In this document: positions 33,900 to 44,754 of the stretch, piece after piece | Numbering within the stretch: the first letter of the stretch is position 1 | Layout of the letters: each line of letters opens with the position of its first letter | Source of the DNA: Lepiota brunneoincarnata | Lineage: Eukaryota; Basidiomycota; Agaricomycetes; Agaricales; Agaricaceae | Assembly (NCBI GenBank): GCA_023014365.1 | Contig: JAEBUN010000016.1 | Span: 124,001-188,000 of the forward strand | Reading direction: 5' to 3' | DNA length: 64,000 nt | The notes under the pieces: generated by a model | The model's input: the letters and a program-made list of their open reading frames with translations, nothing else | Database searches by the model: none | What the model was told of the DNA's origin: nothing | Program-made: the position numbers and the translations under genes

Positions 33900-35108
33900 A
33901 TGCTCCCCTCTGACTCCTCTTACGTATCACTCATCAAGATCATAGAGCTAGGTATTAAACCGCTTCCCGCCGTGCATCTTACCCCTAGCCCGCTCTCTTC
34001 ACGCGATACACTCTGTGAGTTATCATCACCTGTTCGAGGTCCATGCTACCCTGGGAAGTTTGCCAAGCCCGAAATGATTGTCATTTCCTGCAATTTGAAT
34101 TGACATGGACAATTGGGGTGGTGATCGGCGCTACATTGTATGGCAGCTTCGTAACTCTAGGGGTCAACTGCATCTACCTTTTGCGTCTGCAGCAGAGAAA
34201 GGCGCACACCCTGCAGTGCGGGCTTTTGCAGGGGTATGTCTTTGCCTTGTTGCTGGTCAACACACTCTTCGCGATCGAGAATTTCCTTTGGGCGAATTTT
34301 TTCACTATCTTCAACTCGTCGACGAATCCGGCTTCCCTGCTAAAGAGCTTTACCAATATCCAACTTGTTTGCACTCTGACGATAATAGCTGTTGGTTTCC
34401 TTACAGACGGACTTCTAGTGAGTAGCACTATCATCTGGCATTTCGAATCGCTTAACGTCGGCTAGGTGTGGCGATGTTACATGGTACAGAAGGCGCTGGT
34501 GGTGGCACAGTCGAGAACCATCCGGACTTTCTTTTGGGTATTCCCCGCATTCCTTTGGACGACAATGATAGGTAAGAGCATCCTCCTAGGCTGTTACCAA
34601 TTATACTCAGACAACAGTAGTCGCAGGAGCTTCGGGAGGGGTGGCCACCAAGATAGTAAAAGCGCCAGGTGGACTGGCAGACGCTGCGACGGTGCTCCTA
34701 ACAACCGGGATGGCGGCAAATATCTGCCTCAATTTGTTCACAACAACGTTCATAATTGCGCGTGTGATTATGTACCAGCGGTTTCTTAAAACGTCTTTTA
34801 ACGCGACTGTCCCTAAGCACCATTCTCGGATAGCAGGGTTACTTCTGGAGTCCGCAGCTATAAATGTCCCGATCTCTGTCGTGGCAGCGGTCGGAATTGC
34901 GACGTTCAACACTTTCGGGGACTTTATGATGTCAGTGGTTGTTCCAGGACAGGTGTGTATTCAGCTCCGGGTATCTCTCAGCATACAAATCTCATGATTC
35001 TCCAAATAATAGTCATTCGCCTCCGTACTAGTAATATACCAAGTAGCAATTGGAAGAGCAATTGGAAGCTCAGATCGGACTTGTTCACAGAGGCCAGACG
35101 GCGTCTGA
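33900..35108 (+). CDS. Multi-pass membrane protein, Agaricomycete family of unknown function
   Basis: The likely first exon is at 33900 (MLPSDSSYVSLIKIIEL); its 3' junction is uncertain. The next exon gives LTWTIGVVIGATLYGSFVTLGVNCIYLL, YVFALLLVNTLFAIENFLW, and LVCTLTIIAVGFLTDGLLV up to a donor at 34419. Then come VWRCYMVQKALVVAQ...FFWVFPAFLWTTMI, an intron, LADAATVLLTTGMAANICLNLFTTTFIIARVIMYQRF, RIAGLLLESAAINVPISVVAAV, another intron at ~34953, and SFASVLVIYQVAIGRAIG to the stop at 35106-35108. About seven TM segments are visible. The DGLLVWRCY motif recurs in a large mushroom family annotated as hypothetical. No lesion is evident after the first junction. Confidence 0.7.
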
Positions 35109-35665
35109 CCCACGTTGATTATTGATTTTTGTTCCTTGTATTGCAGTAGGATGTATTATATGCACGAGACTTCATGGCGTAAACAAGATACCTATTATAC
35201 CGGCAAATATCACAGTACACCCCTTTAACCAGTGAGTTCTTGGGAACTAACTAAATACAACCTCGTACTCAGGATGTCGAAACATGGCTAAAGATACCTT
35301 CATTTTCCCCACGGCATTTTAGTGCCCCAAAATTCTTGACTGGGGTGGCATAGGGTGGCATCCGACATTCGGTAAGGCGAGAATGCGAAATACAAATTTC
35401 TCCATTATGTTACCTCTGATAGTTGTAAGGATGGTCACAGCCGCAGTAACCGTTACACCAAAAAAGACATAACAATAACAGAACACCTTAGGTGCTCTGC
35501 GACCGGATGTAGTAAGCTAAAATGGGGTATAAATACTGAAACGTCAACTGGATAAAATTCGGCTCATGCAAATCTGTTCACTGGATCAAAGCGACCTGTT
35601 CCAATGGTTTTCGCCCCGAGCGACTCGTGTTTAGCACGAAACCCACGCAAGATCGCACAAGAACT
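35109..35665. other. No supported gene
   Basis: This is intergenic sequence between two 3' ends facing each other. It is AT-rich in part, with no recognisable feature. Confidence 0.5.
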
Positions 35666-36862
35666 TTACTGCCGTGGTATCTTCTTGAGCACATCCCCCA
35701 TCAAAATCTGAATGAAAGAATTAGGGCGAAGCTTGAGGTCCGTCCAGGCCGTGTTCGGGGATCCTGATCCCTGGGTACCGGCATCGACGCACGAGACCAC
35801 GCCATCAGATTTAAGCTGGAAGACAGCATTTGTCGATGCTGTGTAACTCGAGGAAGGATCCGCATGCGGAGGCTGCAGTTTCGCAATGTCATTTCCGCTC
35901 TGTGGCCATTCTGTGAGTGGGGGTGTTCGATGAAATCGAGAGACAATCATACCACGGAGTCGATGATTTTTGTTTCAATATCATCAATAATTGCCAACAT
36001 GTCCTTAGCCTACGGACTCCTAATCGGTGAAAAGCAAATTAACTGATGCTCCGGGACGTACGCCCGATTTCTTGAGGAGCCTGGCAGTCTTTTTGGACCC
36101 CCCGGGCCGAAGTTGCCTGAGTATTGCTTGAGGAACTTCTGAATCCTGTTGAACCTCGTGCCATTGCTGGTCGAAGGCCGTATGGATAGAAAATAGTTTG
36201 CCTTTGGAATCTATAGCGTCTAGGTGCAACCAAGGCAAATTAGTGGCGACAATATATGTATGGAAGTAGCACGAAATTCACACAAGGTGCTATCCTCATC
36301 ATGGGCGATGGCTTGGAAGTTCGCCGCGGCGTCAAACTTCGTTGTCGCTAGCTGGGAAGACCACAGCCTTGATCCTGCATCGTATGCTTGGATTGTACCG
36401 GCGTTGTTCCCAAAGGCGCCCACGATATATATTGTGTTTGTTTTCTGTCAATGTCAGGCGAACGCCTAATATTCATGACATCAAGGGCTCCTCACCTGTT
36501 CGAGACAGCAAATAATGTTCGAACCATCAAAAGGACTATTTGTGTGGGTAAGGATCATCACTTTATAAAAGAAAAGGAAAAAGAGACTAACGGCCGCAAG
36601 GCCAGGTTCGTTGTTGTCATGTTAATTGCGTCGGCTGTTCGTGACACATCAGCCGTGGGGGTTTGGATCGAGGTGGATAAACATGCAGACTTTGGCCTTG
36701 GGTTTGAGTACAGGTGTCTTGTTTTCCTGCGTAAAAATCCCCACCGCTTTGCCAATTGAATAAGAGAAGGTTTGCCTGCGCGTCAAGCACAGGGCAGGAC
36801 TTTAAGGCCAAGGCCTTTGAAGAGAATGAGAGAAGGATTGACACGACAGCCAGAAGATGCAT
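35666..36862 (-). CDS. Secreted propeller-like (Kelch-type) protein, probably degenerate
   Basis: It starts at 36862 with a signal peptide (MHLLAVVSILLSFSSKALA) followed by CPVLDAQANLLLF and GGDFYAGKQDT. Later pieces are SPFDGSNIICCLEQ, a Kelch-like stretch AFGNNAGTIQAYDAGSRLWSSQ, NFQAIAHDEDSTL, WLHLDAIDSKGKLFSIHTAF, and a C-terminal part with YTASTNAVFQLKSDGVVSCV that ends at 35666. The pieces lie in different frames; one or two intron sites are plausible (for example at 36590), others are not. A short secreted protein family of this form occurs in many Agaricomycetes; function is unknown. It may be partly decayed. Confidence 0.5.
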
Positions 36863-38256
36863 TAGAGAACAACAAGGACTGGAGATAGTTCGTAAAATGG
36901 TGAGTGCAAAAAAACTCAAACAGGCCGTGGACCGGCCAGACGACGTGGGGAATATGAATACAAAGGCTTTGCTCGACTACTTGTCCATAGCCGTGTTTTA
37001 TATGTGTTTGTTACGGGAGGCGACTTCTTTTTTGTATTTTCGACTTGTTTGCTGTTGGAGCTTGAAGAACCAACAAAAAGAGCATGTCGATGGCATAGCG
37101 ACCGTGGGTCCACTCGAGGGTTGGCATCACCTTGACGTTATTTCATTATTATTATTGTCTATTGTGTTTCTCCATCTTGCTGTAAATTACCTTCGCATTC
37201 CAACTTCCCTACTTCAGGGCTTGTGCATAGCTCGGGCGACCTGAGCGTTGTGAACGTTTCCTTCGTAGCTGTCAAAAAAGCCTCGCTCTCGCACACAGGA
37301 GAATATCATCACTTTAGCGCTACATGTGTATTCCAGACCCTTTGCCGTCCCCATTTGCCGAGACCAATTGTGAGCCAGGACCCCGGAAAATCCTCCTATA
37401 GGCCGGATCAGGAATTAGGATAACTGAGGGGATCCAGCCTCTATGGGGATTGTCCGGGGTCATATGAAATCGCGGCTCCGGAAAGCGTGTCGACGGTATA
37501 TAAACCCTCGGCTATTGAGGAAATGAGGAATTACAAACGCAAAAAAATCAGCACTCTCTTGCCTCCTCCAAAATCCCATCCATAACCACAGCGAGTTGGT
37601 GTGTGGATTATCCAATAGAGGTTATTAAAAATCCGAATCCATGGTATGACTGAACCGCATTTGTCCATTCATCTGTTGACTGGTGCCTAGAGCGGCAAGG
37701 AAAGAAGCTGCACGGACTGATCCTGCTGCAAAAGTGGAACTTGGACTGGTTCCAAGGTTTCAGTGGGGGGAGCCAAAGCAGCAGATGTTGGAATTGAGGA
37801 TTCCGGCAAACTGACGGAATGCCGATGTGGAGGTCACCTGATCGCCTTGTGATGGCCACGTTGTAGAAGGGATATACACACGTAGCGTACTAGCAGGTAA
37901 TTTGTCCGTTTACTCCTCACCCCGTCGTTGTCTCCCTCTCGTGAATACACTTCGTTGTCGTATCACACCCTCTTGAGAAGATTTCAACAGCAGAAGCCAA
38001 GGCAGAACCCATACCCCAAGCTGGAGCCAGGGTGGAACCCAGGCAAATACTGGAATGGATAGCTGGGAAGCTGGGATGGCAAGGTGCCTAGAAGTCTAAG
38101 TGTCTGCAGGAGAATAAGTTATTGGTTACAATCACCACACCATTCTGGTGGCATGGTCAATTGCACTGTCAGCCCAATTAAGTACTTGGATCCTGTACAC
38201 CCATGCTGGCTATCATCAAACAACTCCAACAAGGGGACAGATAACTGGACCTGATA
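36863..38256. other. Intergenic; TATA-like site near 37498; start of repeat-rich zone
   Basis: No supported gene. A plus ORF at 36756-37244 is mostly antisense to the secreted-protein signal region. A clear TATATAAA at about 37497 could be a core promoter, but no coding start follows it convincingly. From ~37.9 kb onward the sequence becomes AT-richer and CpG-poor. Confidence 0.45.
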
Positions 38257-39862
38257 CAGTGACCCACAAAACTGTTCCAATGTTTTGTACTTTTGACTTA
38301 AAGTAGTAATAGCTCAGTAAATAAAATAGCTAAATTTGTGAATATATTTATAAACATAGCCAAATATGTCATATCTGACCCTGCAAAGTTGTGTTATGTA
38401 ATACTTCCAACTTAGGCAATTATGAATTTTGTAAGCATTTTAATTCATTGGAATAGTTTTGTCAATGATATATTATACTAGGCTATCCTATTATTTCTAG
38501 TACTTAGAGTAGCCCCCCCTGGCTTTGAGTACAGCTGCTACTCTTCTAGGCATACTTTTAATTGACTTCTGACACTCAGAAGCTGGAATAGCATCCCACT
38601 CCTTCTCTACCCTCTGCCACAACTCCTCCATACCCTTGGGACAAGATTCATACTCTCCCAGCTTTCTCTTCACATAATCCCATAAGTGGTCAATGAGATT
38701 GAGGTCAGGTGACTATGCTGGCCAGGTTAGGAGCCTAAAATGATTTTTTTGAAACCATTCTTTGGCCAATGTACTCTTGTGTTTGGGGTCATTATCTTGC
38801 TGGAGGATAATATCTCAGGGTTTAAGCTTGTACCACCAGAGACTCTTCTTCAAATCTTCCTCCAAAATTTGCACAAACAGCTCTGCATCCATCCTTCCAT
38901 CAATCCTCACTGCATAGCCTGGGCCATCCCACAGCATACAACCCCAAACTATCACTGATCCTCCTCCATATTTTAGAGTTCCCTTGACCAATCTTTCACT
39001 AAGCCCCTCTCCCTTCTTTTTCCATCCCCACTTCCTCCCATATGACCCCAAATAATTAATTTTGGTCTCATCAGACCATACAACCAGCTTTCAGTCCTCC
39101 ACAGTTCAATGCTGGTATGTCAGAGCAAAATCCAGCCTAGCCCTCCTATGCTTGTCAGAGAGTAAAGGCTTTTTTTGCTTGACTACAGCCTTCATTCCTG
39201 TCTGTTTGAGATGCCTTGCCACAGTCTGTGAAGAGACTGATGTCCCAATGATGGGAGGAAGAGATTTGGCTATATCTACAGCAGTTTTAGTCTTGCCAGC
39301 AGAGATAAGATAGATAGTATGCCAGATATTAGTGGTAGAGAGTTTTGAAGGACATCCTCCAAGTGATTTGGTAAGGCTGGAACAATTTTTAGAGGCTAGC
39401 CTGGATATGGTACTGTGCCCAACACCAGTAATTGCCTCAATTTTAGTATAGGAATGATGAGAATTTAGCATAGAGAAAATGGTTTGCTTTAGAGTAGAAG
39501 ATAATGGCTTCATAGTAGGTAGGGGGGTTGAGAATGATGGGACATGGCTGTCAGCATATCTATTTATATGTCAAAGACACATGGTCACATGACATTGTTG
39601 ATTCACAATCAACAGAGTCATGTGATTGCTTGGATTAGTATCAAAAATTACTATTGACAAAACTGTTCCAATGACTTAAAATGCTTACAAAATTCATAAT
39701 TGCCTCATTTGAAAATATTGCATAACGCAACTTTGCAGGATCAGATACAACATATTTGGCTATGTTTGTAAATATATTCACAAATTTAGCTATTTTATTT
39801 ATTGAGCTATTACTACTTTAAGTCAAAAGTACAAAACATTGGAACAGTTTTGTGGGTCACTG
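38257..39862 (-). mobile_element. Tc1-type transposon, 1606 bp, full length
   Basis: The ends CAGTGACCCACAAAACTGTT and AACAGTTTTGTGGGTCACTG form long TIRs of about 230 bp, with small differences. They are flanked by TA at 38255-38256 and 39863-39864. A single transposase gene lies inside on the minus strand. The element is complete in structure but its transposase carries stops. Confidence 0.95.
38497..39513 (-). pseudogene. Tc1 transposase, one frame with three stop codons
   Basis: From ATG at 39513 to the stop at 38497 there are 339 codons in one uninterrupted frame apart from stops at 39106 (TGA), 38815 (TGA) and 38713 (TAG). It has an HTH region (YTKIEAITGVGHSTISRL), then catalytic motifs VWSDETK, LQQDNDPKH and SPDLNLIDHLWDYVKR. 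All stops fit C-to-T change on one strand or the other (CAG to TAG, CGA or TGG to TGA). The third acidic residue is D, 34 residues after the second, so DD34D rather than the usual Tc1 DD34E. Confidence 0.9.
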
Positions 39863-39864
39863 TA

Positions 39865-40431
39865 AGCCTTTTCAGTTGCTTCTTGCCCAAGTTGCTGATT
39901 CTGGGTTCACCTCCCTGGAAAATCCCCATGTTGTGGTTTGCGAACATGTTCCAAGTCCTGCTATACATTCATTCTGTATGTTTATTGCTTGTTCTATGAG
40001 TGTCACCTATGTTCCTGCCATCCTTATTGCTATATCTTGCTATTGTGCCTATTGTCTTTGGGACAATCACCTGTAGAGCAGTGTAGACATAATTACTGTA
40101 TCATTTGTGTAGTTATACTTCAGCTCTCACATCAAGGCTGAAGTAAGTCTCTTATATTCTCCCTCTAATACTGTACTAATCACACTATGTAGTACATACA
40201 TTTTATATCTCTACAGGTACTCCTATCAGCTCTTGCATTGAGGCTGAATACATACATTTATATCTCTACACCCCATTCATCCAAATATACAACTCAATCA
40301 CTATGTATACTCAGATGAATAATACCTCACCTATAAAACATGTGAAACTTTAAGGAAGGTTTATAAACACACTTCTTGTGTATACAGTATCTTGTGTGAC
40401 TGAGATATTATTTATTACAGAAAACAATGTG
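39865..40431. other. Unclassified AT-rich repeat sequence
   Basis: No gene. Sequence character resembles the other retroelement debris, but no LTR ends or coding motifs were identified. Confidence 0.5.
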
Positions 40432-40750
40432 TGTTATCAGAATTCCCATCAGAAGGATAGTTATATATTTAGTACATCTCTCTCATGTCAAATATCACTC
40501 TGAAATGATCAGTAGTGTATATCAGAAGGACTATTAATAGTCATAACTTACTCTGACTTGACATGACTCATAGTTACTCAGGTCTAGTTATATATAGCAG
40601 GAGCATAGCCATACCAAGTAGTATATGAGGATACCATACATTACCTTGTATCCTTATCTTAGTGTTATAAAGTTCTTGCCTCCTATATCTCTTTGCCCTT
40701 AAACCAGTTGGACTATAGTGTTACATTATCTCTAAGTCACACCTAGTAGG
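40432..40750 (+). repeat. F1 LTR, plus orientation, 3' truncated
   Basis: It begins TGTTATCAGAATTCC and follows the F1 LTR to CCTAGTAGG, where it is cut by the minus-oriented LTR that starts at 40751. The last ~70 bp of the LTR are missing. Confidence 0.85.
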
Positions 40751-41861
40751 TGTTACCTGGGTTAGGGGTTGCTCTTGAGTAGCATGGAGTTTGACACAGG
40801 ATGTCTATACAGACTTATTCCTGTCCTACTAAGCATGACTTGGAGATGATGAAGCACTATAAGTCCAGCCAGTTATGGCAAAGAGGTATAGGAGGCAAGA
40901 ACTTTATAACACTAAGATAAGGATACATGGTGATGTACTGTATCCTTATATACTACTGAGTGTGGCTATGTGTTATGAACAGCCCAGACAGGGAGGAGCT
41001 AGAACAAGTATTCAACTTTACAAGATGGGTATAGGAGACCACAGACTAGTTATGTACAAGCACAGGAATATGAAGACAAAGAAGGGGAATACAATAATGC
41101 CATGCAGGACCTGGCAAGAGATGCAGGAATGGAGGTAACCTTGGAGGATATTCTGGAATACCCTGAAGATGAAGGAGATAGCTATGGATCAACTGATCCA
41201 ACCTCTGACATGGATGGAAGCACTGAGAGAATGGAGAGCAAGAATGGAGAAGGATTCATGGAGATAGGATTGGGAGAAGAGAATTATGAGTCAGGAGAAA
41301 GCAACAGAACATTGCACAGCAGTGGAATAGAGAACGAGGACAGTGACTCATTGTAAGATAAGAATAGCAGTAGGATGCCATCAGCTAGGATGTGCATCAT
41401 GGTCAAGGCTGTGCAGGACAAGTAGAATAGCCCAATAACCTATTATGAGTATATGGTATCTCATAGGTATATAAAGGCTTGTACAAGTAGAGATTAAAGC
41501 CTTAAGCTTTAATCTTGTTAACAGCAGTTGTTAACTTCTCTCTGCCTTAACTTGGTGTATTCCCTTGTTATCTCATTGAGTGCAATCCACTAAGCTCTGC
41601 AAGGCCAACTGTCTCAGACACCTTGTAGAGTGATTGAAGGCCTTCTCCAGTTATCTTTGGATACAGAAGGAGCAAGGATCATAACACTATGTTCCTACTA
41701 TAAATGTCTGGACCAGAGTAACTATGAGTCAAAGATAAGAGAGTGAGTCATAAGCTAAATATAGTCCTTCTGATGTATACTACTGGTTGTTTCAGAGTGA
41801 CATATGACATGGGAAACTAAGCTAAACATAACCATCCTTCTGATATAGAATTCTGATAACA
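40751..41861 (-). repeat. F1 LTR, minus orientation, interrupted
   Basis: It runs TGTTACCTGGGTTAGGGG to TTCTGATAACA, an F1 LTR of about 390 bp once the 716-bp insertion at 40971-41686 and one 5-bp duplication are removed. Read on the minus strand it follows directly after the ORF3 segment, as the 3' LTR does at 60913. Confidence 0.88.
40971..41686. mobile_element. 716-bp solo LTR of a second family inserted in an F1 LTR
   Basis: It begins TGTTATGAACAG and ends ATCATAACA, with a perfect 5-bp target duplication CTATG (40966-40970, 41687-41691). Removing it restores the F1 LTR sequence. It contains a TATA box (GGTATATAAAGG near 41466) and an 85-codon acidic ORF (41102-41356). Confidence 0.9.
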
Positions 41862-43220
41862 TTAGGTCCATTCTTAGAGTTGTTTTCCATCACAACTCAT
41901 TAGTTTTCATCCTCAGGGTATTCAGCTAGGTAAGAGGGTTTGTAGTAGTTGATCTGGGGGTTCTCAGTAGAGTCTGGACAAGGGGGAATGACAGGAGAGA
42001 AGGTTGGAGTGGGGGTTCTGTGGAGGTCAAGTACAGTGGTGGTTTCTAGGGATGGATATTGTCCTGGGTAGAAGATATCATATAGGAATCATCTGAAATG
42101 AGGACTTTCTATTCTTTCTTCTACAGGGGTAGTTTGGTTTTCTTCAGAAGGCACCACATGGTTCTCCTGTGATGTTAGATTTGGTGATCTCATCATAGCA
42201 TTCCTCATAGTAGTTGTCATTGGTGAGATTGATGTATCACTTGCAAGTCGTGGGGGTAGTAAAGGGGCAGGCTGCCAAATTTCTGGAGTAGGGGGCATGT
42301 TAAGTATTTTGAGCTGGACATTTGGTCCATTTATGGTGGGGTTGGAAAATGGCACAATGGGGGCTTCAATATTTGATGTAGTTGTAGGAATAATGTCCTG
42401 GGACATACTGTTTGCATCCCAGGCAGGCAAATTGTGGGCAGTCCATAGCCCAATGTCTGGTGTGTCTACATTGAATGCAGACAGATCTGTCAGTAGTTCT
42501 GGGGTTGGTTCATGGGTGAATGGGATTGGGGGAGTTCTGAACTGGGATGTCATTATTGGTGCTGGTGTGGGTGGTGTTTCTGGTGGGGGTGATATTTCTG
42601 AATGGATTTCTGGGGTTGACAGGTTTCTTTCCCTTATTGGGAGTGGTGGTGGTGACAATGGAAGGGATGGTTGTGGACTTCTGGGGGTGTACAGCATGTT
42701 GCTGGGGTAGGTTCTTTGACACCTCAGACATGAGGCTCAGTCATGATCTGAGAAGTTCCTTGAGTGATTCTGCCTAGGTGTGTTGCATATTGTACACAGC
42801 AGCAAGAGCCTTAGTCTGTTGTACATAGTGGGTATAGTCATTCCAGAGTTGTTTGTCATAGTCTGAAATTGGAGCATTGTCCAATTTATTGGTAAAGGTT
42901 TGGCTGGTGGCAGCCTTGCACATATCTCCATTAGAAGGGTAATTGGGTCTTGATGATCATACTCCAGCTGTGTGGAATCAGAGGGAGGTGGTGGTGGTGA
43001 TGGTTGGTTCTGGGGTGGCATTGGGGTTGGGGGTCTCATCTCTGAGTGAGGCATATGGGGCAGTGAAGGTGTGAGAGGGGGTGTTGGGAGATAGGGCCAG
43101 TACAGGAGTTGTCTGAAGTATTGTATGTTCAATGCTTGAGTCATTGACAATGATGATGGAGGAGGATGAGGAGGATGGAGAGGGTGTTGTGGAGAAGGGG
43201 GGAGTGGTTTGAGGGTGAGT
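41862..43220 (-). pseudogene. F1 ORF3 (zinc-knuckle protein), minus copy, decayed
   Basis: On the minus strand this copy keeps ORF3 largely in one frame. A Ser/Thr/Pro-rich start is followed by QLWNDYTHYVQQTKALAAVYN, TPNKGKKPVNPRNPFRN and zinc knuckles (CIQCRHTRHWAMDCPQFACLGCKQ, PGHYSYNYIK), ending TKSNITGEPCGAF. Stops inside the frame are TGA, consistent with CGA or TGG decay. It joins the 3' LTR (40751-41861) at the same base (GACCTAA|TGTTATC) as the copy at 59050-60912. Confidence 0.75.
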
Positions 43221-43254
43221 GTAAGGGGAACTCTGGGTCATTGCTCACAACCTC

Positions 43255-43440
43255 AGATTTGGAATTCTGATCCCCAGACTCCCTGCATTTGGAAATGTGA
43301 TCTCCAGCCCCTCTGCATTTGGAAATCTGATTCCCAGCCTCCCTATGCTCAGAAATCCGACTTTCAGCCCTCCTGCATTCGGAATTCCAATTTACAGCCT
43401 CCCTGGGCACAGAAATCTGTCCCCCAGCACCCTAGTACTC
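43255..43440. repeat. Minisatellite, ~33-bp unit, about five to six copies
   Basis: Imperfect tandem units of the form TGCATTTGGAAATCTGATTC + CCAGCCTCCC. Both strands stay open across it; on the minus strand each unit encodes 11 residues such as SKCRGAGDHI. It lies between the minus ORF3 copy and a second-family gag. Confidence 0.8.
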
Positions 43441-43808
43441 GGAGTTCCCTCCTACACTCCTCTGCAGATGTGAACCCTCACTGGTGTGCACAACCCTATC
43501 CCGAGCCCATCCCCGACTATACTTGCTTTAGGCATCCCTGACACCTCACAGCCATTTATGTAGAGTAGATTACTCAACTCGGACATTATGACAGGTAGTA
43601 TAAGTAGTGTAGGTGAGCTTGGAGAAACCTTACTCAATTCTCTAAGGTTTCTCCCTGCTCAGCTGATGCAACATGGCAACCAGGTCACCCTTACAGAAGA
43701 ATCAAGTCTATTCCCAGAGGACTGGCTGTTGACAATGCCTGAACAAGTTACACCACTTCTCCTGTGCCAACCACACCCTTCCTCTACCTCCCAGTGCCCT
43801 TGCCATCA

Positions 43809-44754
43809 TGTCCCAAGAGCAGCAGCAGCCACCACCAACTCAAATGACCATTGAGGAGGCCATAGGCTCACTACTCACAGACATGGCCATGGTACAGGCC
43901 TGACAAGCTGAAGCCAAATGGAATATGATGGATATGGTGAATGACATATGTGACACACTCCGAAACCTCATGGACTCAATAGGACAACAGCACCCCAACA
44001 CCCCCCCCTCCATCTCAGCCATGCCCCTCCACAGAGTGGAGTATGAGTCCCAAGCCGCTGCCCATGAACCCCCTCTCCTGCTCTTCACCCCCATCCACCA
44101 TCACCTCCACCATACACCTCTACCAAGGCCAAGGTGGCAACCCCACCTGAATTTGACAGAGAACGTGCCAAGGGTTGTGCATTTCTGAATGCATGCCAGC
44201 TCTACATCAGGCTCTCAGCAGATCAATTCTGTTCTGATGAACAGAAAATACTGTGGACCCTCTCTTACATGAAGTTGGGATGCACAGTGCAATGGGCTGA
44301 TAAGCTGTTCCATTTGGAAGCTAGCATTGGCAGGTTTCCCTTTACAGACTGGTGGGACTTCACCGAACAATTCAAGGGTCGGTTTTTCCCTGTCAACACA
44401 GAAGCCAATGCACTAAATACATTGGAGTCCACATTGTACCACCAACAAGAACAGACTGTTGAAGACTACCTGGATACTTTCAAGGTCCTCATCTCTGAGT
44501 CTGGATACCAAGACCCTCAAGTTATTGTGGTCAAGTTCCACTGGGGTCTATGCCCTTCCATCCAGAATGCCATTGCTACTCTCCAAGCAGGCTGCCTCTC
44601 AGACTCAGACCCAAAGGCTTGGTACTCAGCAGCACAATGGGTAGATCAAGCCTGGATGGCAAATGAGGCATTCTGCTCCAATGCCCACTCCCCGCTCCCC
44701 CCCCCACCTCCAAGCCTCCTGCAGGGTATGTCAGACTCCCCCCCTCCATGCTGA
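43809..44754 (+). pseudogene. Gag of a second Ty3/Gypsy family (F2), broken
   Basis: It starts MSQEQQQPPPTQMTIEEAIG at 43809 with a TGA near 43900, then shifts frame. The 44134-44754 part is a typical retrotransposon gag (PEG10-like capsid) domain: TPPEFDRERAKGCAFLNACQLYI, QKILWTLSYMKLG, WWDFTEQFKGRFFP, LYHQQEQTVEDYLDTFKVLI and KFHWGLCPSIQNAI. It ends in a Pro-rich tail. No pol follows. A perfect 12-bp hairpin (GGAGAAACCTTA, loop of 10) lies upstream at 43620-43653. Confidence 0.8.

Noticed and set aside
36756..37244. 162-codon plus-strand ORF
   Set aside because: It is antisense to the signal-peptide exon of the minus-strand secreted protein over part of its length, and it has no recognisable motif or good intron context.
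43141..43261. CRISPR-like or other array
   Set aside because: Eukaryotic minisatellite character; units are contiguous without spacers.
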